Shown: positions 1 through 7,173 of the stretch, piece by piece
How positions within the stretch are numbered: position 1 is the stretch's first letter
Layout: every line of letters begins with the position of its first letter
NCBI GenBank assembly: GCA_964462525.1
Contig: CAYWWY010000001.1
Location: 248,001 to 312,000, forward strand
Reading direction: 5' to 3'
Length of the DNA stretch: 64,000 nucleotides
Source of the DNA: CAYWWY01 sp964462525
Lineage (GTDB): Bacteria; Thermotogota; Thermotogae; MWEM01
The notes under the pieces: generated by a model
The model's input: the letters and a program-made list of their open reading frames with translations, nothing else
Databases searched by the model: none
What the model was told of the DNA's origin: nothing
Position numbers and translations under genes: made by a program

Positions 1-931
1 ATACATTGTGCATCCCGATTAACGGTGAGTGGACATGTCCAATCTTCTTTCCTTTATAAAGAAGGTCAAAAGAAACTCCCTCCAAACCGATCTTTACACA
101 ATCAGCTGAATAGTCAGGCTTGTTAGAGCACCCATTCAAACCATATGTTACTACATGGACATCCATAGGCAGCATGGAGACAAAGCGAGATGCATAGGGA
201 TCCTCAATATTCAGAATTGCCGTTCCTTTCTCTTTCAACAATCGAAAAAGTTGGAATTTGGTCATAGCATAGTCGTCCATATTCTTGTGGAAATCCAAAT
301 GGTCTTGAGTTATGTTGGTGAGGATCCCTACATCAAATCGGAGAGATTCTACCCGTTTCAGCGTTAAGGCATGAGATGACACTTCCACACTCAGGAATTC
401 TCCCCCTTTGTCGAGTGTTTCTCGGGCATATTGAGCAATATCCAGAGCTGGTGGTGTGGTGTTCACTGAATCTATAGTCCGATCTACGACAACATTGTTG
501 ACTGTTCCAACCAAAGATCCACTCTTACCGATCATATTCATAATAAAGTGAATCATTGTTGAAATGGTCGTTTTTCCGTTTGTTCCAGTAACACCATACA
601 CTTTCAGCTTTTCATGTGGAGACCCAAAAAAAGAACTCGCAAGAATAGCTTCTGCCATACGAGAATCCCGAACCAAGAAAATCGGTATATGTTCGATATT
701 TACGGGTCGCTCTACTACAATAGCTTTAACACCTAAGTGAATCGCTTCATCCACAAGAGCATGAGAATCATACCGATATCCCTGCCGACAAATAAAAACA
801 GACCCTTCTTTAATCCCTTTTGTGTCAATCGCAATTGACGCAACGTTTTGATCTTGATCCATTTCTAAATTGGCATAGCTAATTAGCAAATCATGATCCT
901 TTAAGAGATCTCTGACTTCCTTTAGATTCAT
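1..931 (-). CDS. murE: MurE-type UDP-N-acetylmuramyl-tripeptide synthetase, C-terminus cut by window edge
   Basis: Cytoplasmic Mur ligase that adds the third residue to UDP-MurNAc-L-Ala-D-Glu in peptidoglycan synthesis. The first 310 codons are present: the N-terminal Mur ligase domain, the ATP-binding loop GVTGTNGKTT at about residues 113-122, then the family blocks NTTPPALD, EVSSHAL and NITQDHLDFH. The C-terminal domain, which would show whether lysine, DAP or another amino acid is added, lies outside the window. The start ATG overlaps the folP stop as ATGA, so the two genes are translationally coupled. An automatic ORF finder can miss it because it has no stop inside the window. Confidence 0.93.
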   Translation of the reverse strand, partial: MNLKEVRDLLKDHDLLISYANLEMDQDQNVASIAIDTKGIKEGSVFICRQGYRYDSHALVDEAIHLGVKAIVVERPVNIEHIPIFLVRDSRMAEAILASSFFGSPHEKLKVYGVTGTNGKTTISTMIHFIMNMIGKSGSLVGTVNNVVVDRTIDSVNTTPPALDIAQYARETLDKGGEFLSVEVSSHALTLKRVESLRFDVGILTNITQDHLDFHKNMDDYAMTKFQLFRLLKEKGTAILNIEDPYASRFVSMLPMDVHVVTYGLNGCSNKPDYSADCVKIGLEGVSFDLLYKGKKIGHVHSPLIGMHNV

Positions 932-1797
932 TCTTTCCGCCCCCCTTTCACAAACCCCACATCATCACAAGTTTCTTTCCCAATAGAAAAAGCCATATGA
1001 ATGGCGTCAAAGTTCTCCTGAACATCGTGAACCCGGAATATGTGTACCCCTTTCATCACTCCTAAGACCGTAGTTGCCAGCGTGCCAGCCAATCGTTCTT
1101 GAGGGTCTTTTTGCCCGAGGACTGATCCAATAAAAGACTTGCGAGAAGAACCCATCATGAGCGGATAGCCTAAAGATTGAAAGGTTTCAAGATGATTGAT
1201 TATTTGAAGATTGTTCCGAACTGTTTTGCCGAAACCGATTCCCGGATCAAGAATGATTCTTTTTCGTTGGAGTCCTTTCTTCTGGAGCAATTGGATCTTT
1301 TGTTGAAAAAACTGGACAATTTCTGAAACTACGTCCTGATACTCAGGATCATCCTGCATGTTTTCAGGTTCCCCTTGCATATGCATTACAACAATCGGAA
1401 GCTGATTGAGACAAACGAAATCGATCATTCGAGAGTCAAATTGCATTGCGCTGATGTCGTTAATCATTTGCGCGCCAGCCTTAATCGCGGCTTCTGCGAC
1501 ATGAGATTTTCGCGTATCAACCGATAGGATTACATCGATTTCTTTTGAAATTGCTTCAATAGCCGGAATAACTCGATCCAATTCTTCTTCGATTGAAATA
1601 CTCTTTGCTCCGGGTCTGGAAGATTCACCGCCAATGTCCAGTATTGAGGCGCCTTCTTCTACCATTTCTCTTGCAAACTGCACAACTTCCTTAATTTGCT
1701 GTTTACGGCTCTGGGGGAAAAAACTGTCGGGAGTGGTATTGATTATCCCCATAACAACTGGCGGAACCAAAGGGAGCTCTTTTCCTCCAGGAAGCAT
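928..1797 (-). CDS. folP: dihydropteroate synthase
   Basis: Condenses 6-hydroxymethyl-dihydropterin pyrophosphate with p-aminobenzoate in folate synthesis. It carries the signatures VVMGIINTTPDSF, ILDIGGESSRPGA, a DISAM block, LDPGIGFGK and GSSRKSFIG in the right order. The frame stays open upstream to a GTG at 1983 (ATG at 1950), but that 62-codon extension is low in complexity and contains a 20-bp hairpin followed by six U residues. I therefore prefer the ATG at 1797, which gives 289 residues, a normal size for the family. That ATG has no clear ribosome binding site, so the start is uncertain. The stop overlaps the murE start (ATGA). Confidence 0.88.
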   Translation of the reverse strand: MLPGGKELPLVPPVVMGIINTTPDSFFPQSRKQQIKEVVQFAREMVEEGASILDIGGESSRPGAKSISIEEELDRVIPAIEAISKEIDVILSVDTRKSHVAEAAIKAGAQMINDISAMQFDSRMIDFVCLNQLPIVVMHMQGEPENMQDDPEYQDVVSEIVQFFQQKIQLLQKKGLQRKRIILDPGIGFGKTVRNNLQIINHLETFQSLGYPLMMGSSRKSFIGSVLGQKDPQERLAGTLATTVLGVMKGVHIFRVHDVQENFDAIHMAFSIGKETCDDVGFVKGGRKE

Positions 1798-1824
1798 AAG
1801 AGTGCGTTTTGAATGTTTCTCAGC

Positions 1825-1883
1825 AAAAAATACACCTCCAAAAGAAGAGTCACTAGACAATGGACCTTCGTTTTGGAGGTGTA
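1825..1883 (-). terminator. attenuator-like hairpin with U-tract in the folP leader
   Basis: In the minus-strand transcript a perfect 13-bp inverted repeat (arms 1871-1883 and 1831-1843, TTTTGGAGGTGTA on the plus strand) is extended by two further helices of 4 bp and 3 bp, separated by single-base bulges, around an 11-base loop. Six U residues follow at once (1830-1825). That is the form of an intrinsic terminator placed between the folP promoter and the conserved folP coding region. The 3' arm also contains GGAGGTG, a ribosome-binding-site match that the hairpin would hide. The alternative is that it lies in a genuine N-terminal extension of folP. Confidence 0.6.
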
Positions 1884-2047
1884 TGGACTTTCTATCATTT
1901 TGGGTGCAAGATTGATCGGTAGAAAAAGTCTCCCCATTATGAGATAACATATTAGCCCCCCACATCACAGCGGACGTACTCACATAAGATATGATAATAA
2001 AGAAACGATCAAAAAACCGAATAAAAGGGTATTAACGATATAGCTAT

Positions 2048-2077
2048 AGTATACACGGAACCCAATATGAAAATCAA
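2048..2077 (-). promoter_or_regulatory. sigma-70-type promoter for folP-murE
   Basis: On the minus strand, TTGATT (2077-2072) and TATACT (2053-2048) are separated by 18 bases, immediately after the stop of the upstream membrane-protein gene. It would start transcription near 2041, leaving a leader of about 240 bases before the ATG at 1797. Confidence 0.6.
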
Positions 2078-2559
2078 GTTTTTTTTCGATCTATATGAAA
2101 ACGTTTGGAGAATAAATCTCTTCTACTTCCCAAATTCCTCTTGGTGATGGACGAAAACCTTTTGAAATGGAGAGCCACCAACATCCATAAGCCAATTGGT
2201 AAAAGGTGCAATCCCTTCCATTCCACCCCATGAATGCCCATCCAAATGAATTGATAGGCAAAACCCAATATGGGATATACTCCGTACTCAATACGGATCG
2301 AATGAAGAAACCAAAGCGAAACGTAGCCGATCAACGCAATGGAAACCGCAAGCCAAAGATCACTCCAAAGGAAGAGAATCCATACTGCTTGTATAAAAAC
2401 CAAAAGTCGACAAGAAAAAACGAAATAACGAGCAAACCCCCAGATCCAAAAGGCAGTAGCAAAAGGGCTTATGAGAAAGGAATCGCTCCATAAAAAGTCC
2501 AAAGTGGCGGATATCAATAGCGTTGTAAGGGCAGCAAACCAAAAAAGAATGGTTTTCAT
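2074..2559 (-). CDS. multi-spanning membrane protein of unknown function
   Basis: A 161-residue very hydrophobic protein with about four or five predicted membrane segments and a basic C-terminal tail (KRFSSITKRNLGSRR). I do not recognise a family. Its size and topology recall small cell-shape or envelope membrane proteins such as MreD, but no diagnostic motif is seen. The start ATG overlaps the holA stop as ATGA, so it is translated with holA. It is the last gene of the frr-to-holA operon before the separate folP promoter. Confidence 0.7.
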   Translation of the reverse strand: MKTILFWFAALTTLLISATLDFLWSDSFLISPFATAFWIWGFARYFVFSCRLLVFIQAVWILFLWSDLWLAVSIALIGYVSLWFLHSIRIEYGVYPILGFAYQFIWMGIHGVEWKGLHLLPIGLWMLVALHFKRFSSITKRNLGSRRDLFSKRFHIDRKKT

Positions 2560-3542
2560 TTTATTCGTACTTTTTGGAAAGCATCAAAAAGGATCAGCAA
2601 AGACATTTCAGGGTATGCTGCTTCTTGCTTCCAACGGTAATCCGTTTCCCACAATAGCTGGAGAAGGCCACTTAGAACATTAGCCGGATACTGATATGCC
2701 AAATTCTGGCTATTCTCGTCTCGAAAACGGAAGCCCAAAAGTCGAGCGATTAATGGGATCGGAAGTTTCATCTGTTTGCTCAGCGCAGCAACTTCTTCGT
2801 AGCTGTAGGAGGGCTTTTTCCTTTCGTCTAAAGAAAGCTGATATAAAATCATGGAAACTTTTATCACTTGATACAGAATCTGATTTTCAGAGAGTCTCGT
2901 TAAAATGCCTTCACGAAGCTCTAAGAGCATCTTTTCTCGATCGCCATTCATAAGAAAAAAAGTGAATTCTAAAGCCCCTTCAAAACTTGAGTCGTAGACA
3001 AGGTTTTGGAAAGTATCTAAATCGACTATCCCCTGCTTATCACGAACCAATCTCAGCTTTTTCAACTCCTGATCAATTCTCCATGAATCCAATCCAGTTC
3101 GATTGAGAAGAATATGGACTTGAGACCGATTCAGTTTTAAGCCCATATCGGCTGATTGCTCGTTGATTCTTGTTTCCCATTGGTCGAGTTTCCATGGTTT
3201 TGGGAGGAAAAACTCTCGAACAATGAAACCCATCGAGAAAAGCGGTTGGGGTTTCTGTGACCCTGAATAGTCTATTAAAAGTGTATGCTCTTCGATCTTG
3301 TGATACTCACTGAGCGATGGAATCCATTGTTGGATCTCTTTTGCCGAATCCAGTCCGGTCAATACCACAACATATTGGCTACCAAATAGGGAAGTTGTCC
3401 GGAATAGCGCGCTACAATCTTCACGAGCCCGCTTATCTTCGGCTTGAATCGAGACAAAAGTTGCCCCTGTCTTTTTTGCTTTTGCTTTGGCCCACTTTGC
3501 CTTAGAGAAGCTGTCATCCCCCCTCAGAATTTGAACCAACAC
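2556..3542 (-). CDS. holA: DNA polymerase III delta subunit-like protein
   Basis: Probable clamp-loader delta subunit, which opens the beta sliding clamp. The 328-residue length, the N-terminal LVQILRGDDSF and the helical block LDSWRIDQELKKL fit HolA, although the family is weakly conserved. The start is GTG at 3542 or the adjacent TTG at 3539; the ribosome binding site GGAGG is better spaced for TTG. It overlaps the end of the AI-2E family gene by about 29 bases and is ATGA-coupled to the downstream membrane-protein gene. Confidence 0.75.
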   Translation of the reverse strand: MLVQILRGDDSFSKAKWAKAKAKKTGATFVSIQAEDKRAREDCSALFRTTSLFGSQYVVVLTGLDSAKEIQQWIPSLSEYHKIEEHTLLIDYSGSQKPQPLFSMGFIVREFFLPKPWKLDQWETRINEQSADMGLKLNRSQVHILLNRTGLDSWRIDQELKKLRLVRDKQGIVDLDTFQNLVYDSSFEGALEFTFFLMNGDREKMLLELREGILTRLSENQILYQVIKVSMILYQLSLDERKKPSYSYEEVAALSKQMKLPIPLIARLLGFRFRDENSQNLAYQYPANVLSGLLQLLWETDYRWKQEAAYPEMSLLILFDAFQKVRIK

Positions 3543-4593
3543 GATCCTCCTCTCTGATCGTGCGATCTTTTTCGAAATACGGCGAGATAAACCTCTTCCA
3601 GAAGACTTTGAAGGTTAATCCAAAAGGAACCGCAATCAGAGAGCCCATCACTCCAAAAATTTGTGAAAACAATAGGATCAAAAGTATAGTAGCAACTGGA
3701 TTAAGTTTTGCATATCCTTTCATAAGAAACAAGAAAAGAATGAAGGCTCCTGTATGGAGGAACAAGATGATTACAGCAATTAGGAAGGTGGTTTGGATTC
3801 CGAGGGAAAAACTAAGGATAAACAAAGGAATCACTTCGAAAACGACACCGACGATCGGGATCAGGTTTGTGAAAAAACCCCAAAATCCCATGAGTAAAGA
3901 ATATCTCGATCCCATGATCGCAAGCATGATCCCGATTATTACCCCAACAATCATCCCAACAATTACGATGGAGAACAGAAACCTACGGATAAGGGTATAC
4001 ACATCGCGCAGGAATTCAACAGCCTGATCACGGCAATGGTTTGGAAACAAGAATCCAGCGTTAATTTTGAAGCTTGGGAGGTAGAAAACCAGATACACCA
4101 TTCCCAAAACAACGTAAAATAGAAAGGTAAGGGCCGTTGGTGTAACACGGGTAGCATAATCAAGTCCAGATTGAACAAGCTGAAGCACTTTGGGTTGGAT
4201 AGAAAGAACCATATCGGTAATATTTTGAGCAATCTCAGGATTATCTGGGAAAAACTGCTCCCATTCTCTTCTCTCAAAAAACTTTACGAGAAAAGAATAA
4301 AAGTTCCCTGCTTCTTGGATCAGAGAAGGCACGAGAAAAAACAGAAGAAGCAAGATCCCAGCAAAAAAGATTAAAAGTGTTAGTACTCCTGCTATCACCC
4401 TACTGATCGGCTTAAGGCGCATGATGAAATAAATGATGGGTTCTGCGATGATCACAAAAGCGAACACGCAGACGATGACCGCAAAAACAACGGGGTAAAT
4501 GAAGGCGAGAAACAAAAAAGCAAAGGAGTAAATTAACAAAAAAGAGATCAACGTACGTTCTGGATTGTTTTCAGGGAAAAAGTACTTAAACAT
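3514..4593 (-). CDS. AI-2E/PerM family transporter
   Basis: A 359-residue inner-membrane protein with about eight hydrophobic segments. It shows the family arrangement of paired N-terminal helices, a soluble middle region (about residues 95-150) and a C-terminal block with GFFTNLIPIVGVVFEVIP and GSLIAVPFG. Members export autoinducer-2, other small solutes or cations, and the substrate cannot be read from sequence. It begins two bases after the upstream exported-protein gene, with ribosome binding site GAGGTG, and overlaps holA. Confidence 0.85.
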   Translation of the reverse strand: MFKYFFPENNPERTLISFLLIYSFAFLFLAFIYPVVFAVIVCVFAFVIIAEPIIYFIMRLKPISRVIAGVLTLLIFFAGILLLLFFLVPSLIQEAGNFYSFLVKFFERREWEQFFPDNPEIAQNITDMVLSIQPKVLQLVQSGLDYATRVTPTALTFLFYVVLGMVYLVFYLPSFKINAGFLFPNHCRDQAVEFLRDVYTLIRRFLFSIVIVGMIVGVIIGIMLAIMGSRYSLLMGFWGFFTNLIPIVGVVFEVIPLFILSFSLGIQTTFLIAVIILFLHTGAFILFLFLMKGYAKLNPVATILLILLFSQIFGVMGSLIAVPFGLTFKVFWKRFISPYFEKDRTIREEDRVGSNSEGG

Positions 4594-4595
4594 CT

Positions 4596-5627
4596 TTATT
4601 CACCTCGCATCACGCGCAGTTTCATCTCGATTTTTTTCGCTTCCAACAGGTATTGATCGTATTGACGGGTTAGTATTCGCTCACGCTGAATTAATTGGTC
4701 CACCTCTGCTTGAGTAACTCGTTGACGAATCAGGTCTTGGGTCATCTGATTTCTTAATGCTCGGACTTGTTGAATTTCTTGTTGTAGAAGGGGAATGTTT
4801 TCGTACAGAACATCATATTGAAGTTTCATCCTTCGGATTCGGACTTCATCCATCTGTTGGTTTGTTGAGAATGCTTTTGATGAAGAAAAGCAAAGATCAT
4901 ATCCGACTCCACCCATTAACAGTAATTTATCATTCCGAATATCGGATCGAATCGATACATACCAATCGTTCTTTTCGCCAGAATCAATGGGCTGTTGAAC
5001 TTGTAGATAATTGATAATCGATAAAACCAAATCCTCTTCTCGAATTGGGGTTAGGCTGAATTGATCGATCGAATGTGTTTCTAATTCTCCAGATTCAATA
5101 CCTGAAAGGGTTTTCAATTGAGATAGAGCATAGGCTTGATCAACTTGTGAACGTTGGTATTCGATGCGGTCGATGATTGAATGGGAGGGATCGATCGATC
5201 GTTGGTTTATGTTTTCTTGGATATATTGAAAGTAAAACTCAACAGCTTGAAGCTTTCTGTCCAAAATCATCCGATTGGCTTCTCGAAAATTCTGAAGGGA
5301 AAGAGAGTTGGGTCGAGAAAGGTATGCTTTGGCTCCAACAGTGATTTGAAATTGGTGAGATGAGGTTGCGTTCGGAGCTTCAAACACACCCCCAAACTGC
5401 AAATGGAAGTTTTCAAACATCTGAGCCTCAATAGAGCCATCAACCATCACATTCCCTGAATGGAAATCGTATCCTCCTTGGAGGTGAAATCCGAGCTGAT
5501 TTATCCATTGCAGATTGGGTAAATGCATTTCATCGTACGTTGTCTTTTCAATACCGCGAAATACATCATTGATCGTAAATCCAAACAACATACTTGGGAC
5601 AATCAAAAAACAAAGAAGGACTCGCAC
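4596..5627 (-). CDS. exported protein with C-terminal coiled coil, function unknown
   Basis: 343 residues with an N-terminal signal sequence (LLCFLIVPSMLFG) and no later membrane helix. The middle has beta-rich, aromatic stretches (LGFHLQGGYDF, FHLQFGGVFEAP) like those of an outer-membrane or periplasmic protein. Two helical regions follow, the last (about residues 260-340) being a heptad-like coiled coil rich in Q, R and E. TolC-like or other envelope roles are possible but unproven. The GTG start overlaps the asparaginase stop by one base and has ribosome binding site GGAGGG. Confidence 0.7.
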   Translation of the reverse strand: MRVLLCFLIVPSMLFGFTINDVFRGIEKTTYDEMHLPNLQWINQLGFHLQGGYDFHSGNVMVDGSIEAQMFENFHLQFGGVFEAPNATSSHQFQITVGAKAYLSRPNSLSLQNFREANRMILDRKLQAVEFYFQYIQENINQRSIDPSHSIIDRIEYQRSQVDQAYALSQLKTLSGIESGELETHSIDQFSLTPIREEDLVLSIINYLQVQQPIDSGEKNDWYVSIRSDIRNDKLLLMGGVGYDLCFSSSKAFSTNQQMDEVRIRRMKLQYDVLYENIPLLQQEIQQVRALRNQMTQDLIRQRVTQAEVDQLIQRERILTRQYDQYLLEAKKIEMKLRVMRGE

Positions 5628-6625
5628 TATTGATCCCTCCTTTTTGGGCTGTAATCGGACATTTCAAATTCTCTTCGAATTTGCTGCACACTGAGATTCA
5701 TTCCCAATAATACCATAAGTTTGATTCGAGCTTTTTGTGCAGACGTTTCATGGCCAAGGATTACGCCTCGCTCTTTCAGGTCCGCACCACCGCCCTCGTA
5801 TGAATAGATATCTAGCACTCTGCCTTTGTAGCACCGTGACACAAGTACCACAGCGATCCCCATTTGGATGATTCGATCCAAAGCAGGCAAAATAGAAGGG
5901 GGAACATTTCCTCTCCCAAAGCCTTCCAACACGATTCCTTTACAGCCATTCTCCATAGCGGAATTGAAAAAGAATCCTTGATCTCCGGTAAATGTCTTAA
6001 TAAGCGGAACATTGGATTCGATCCGGCCAGGACGATAACTAGTCCTTGTTAATGACCTTCGGAAAAAGAAAACGCCATCTTCATCAACAATTCCAAGAGG
6101 TCCGTAGCCTGGGGACTCGAAGGTAGCTACGTTACTGGTATATGTTTTGGTCACTTCCCGAGCAGCATGGATTTCATCATTCAAGCACACGACAACCCCC
6201 ACTTCTCTTGCTTTTGGAGATGCTGCGACTTTTACAGATGAGAATATATTGCGGGGCCCATCTGTTCCTAATTCATTGATATTCCTCATCGCTGCAGTCA
6301 AAACAACCGGTTTATTCGTTTGGACAGTAAGATCCAGAAAATACGATGTCTCTTCCAAAGTATCGGTTCCATGTGAAATCACTACACCTTTCACAGAAGA
6401 ACGGTCAATCTGTTTACGAACCAACAATGAAAGATCCCACATCAAATCGGGCGTCATATAGGGACTCGGGATATTGCTAAATTCGATCTGTTCGATTTTG
6501 GCTAGAGAAGCAATCCCTTCGACATTAGCGATCGGTACTTTTCGTGAAAGATTGACATGCATCCAATCTACCTTTCTCATTGATATCGTTCCGCCCGTGG
6601 TAATAATTACCACTGTTTCTTCCAT
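5627..6625 (-). CDS. ansA: type I/II-like L-asparaginase
   Basis: Hydrolyses L-asparagine to aspartate and ammonia. It has both catalytic threonine motifs, TTGGTISM near the N-terminus and SHGTDTLEE about 90 residues later, followed by PVVLTAAMRN with the family lysine/arginine region. No signal peptide is seen, so it is probably cytoplasmic. The ATG at 6625 is preferred over an upstream GTG at 6631 because GGAAGG sits at the right distance. At 332 residues it has normal length. Confidence 0.9.
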   Translation of the reverse strand: MEETVVIITTGGTISMRKVDWMHVNLSRKVPIANVEGIASLAKIEQIEFSNIPSPYMTPDLMWDLSLLVRKQIDRSSVKGVVISHGTDTLEETSYFLDLTVQTNKPVVLTAAMRNINELGTDGPRNIFSSVKVAASPKAREVGVVVCLNDEIHAAREVTKTYTSNVATFESPGYGPLGIVDEDGVFFFRRSLTRTSYRPGRIESNVPLIKTFTGDQGFFFNSAMENGCKGIVLEGFGRGNVPPSILPALDRIIQMGIAVVLVSRCYKGRVLDIYSYEGGGADLKERGVILGHETSAQKARIKLMVLLGMNLSVQQIRREFEMSDYSPKRRDQ

Positions 6626-7173
6626 AAACACCTTCCTTTCTTTTGCACTTCACAAACAAAGGTGTCTCGATTTTCTGGACTCACATTGATAATCCACGAG
6701 TCCTTTCTTGATTTCAAATCGGAGAAAAAGCGGGACTGCATATTCCGCATAACAACAATGCTTCGCCAACACTCATCTATCAGCCGAAAGACTTGGTATT
6801 GGAACTCAGGGAAGGATTGCTCCAAAAAACCCAATTCATCAACGACAAAAAGCTTTCTTTGCGCGCTGTATTGTTCCATAACCGCTGTAGCTTGCTTAAA
6901 ACCGTTTTTTTCTGCTTTCATCTTCGGAAACCCATTCCCCTCTACTGCTACAAGAATCGATATAGACCCATCGTATGCCTTCCATCGCAGCGTTTTTTTA
7001 AAACCTGCTCTGGTAGAAAACTGCGTAAAAAACCCAACTGTTTGTGTATTCGGTAGAATCTGAGCGGCCTGCGCCCAAATCTTCTGATGCAAAGTGGTTT
7101 TACCAGATCCTGGAACTCCGGTGATCCATATATGCCGATATTCGTCCGGTTGATTACTGAATCCACAGTTCAT
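6607..7173 (-). CDS. THEP1-like nucleoside-triphosphatase
   Basis: A small P-loop NTPase of about 188 residues. The Walker A motif GVPGSGKTT begins about residue 18, and VVDELGFLE is the Walker B of the THEP1 (thermophilic NTPase) family. The physiological substrate of the family is unclear. The ORF is open further upstream into alaS, but the ATG at 7173, overlapping the alaS stop by 20 bases, gives family length. It is translated between alaS and ansA. Confidence 0.78.
   Translation of the reverse strand: MNCGFSNQPDEYRHIWITGVPGSGKTTLHQKIWAQAAQILPNTQTVGFFTQFSTRAGFKKTLRWKAYDGSISILVAVEGNGFPKMKAEKNGFKQATAVMEQYSAQRKLFVVDELGFLEQSFPEFQYQVFRLIDECWRSIVVMRNMQSRFFSDLKSRKDSWIINVSPENRDTFVCEVQKKGRCLWKKQW

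Noticed and set aside
155..367. Plus-strand 70-codon ORF
   Set aside because: Antisense to murE, which has clear motifs.
3560..4027. Plus-strand 155-codon ORF
   Set aside because: Antisense shadow of the AI-2E family gene; highly basic composition typical of a shadow frame.
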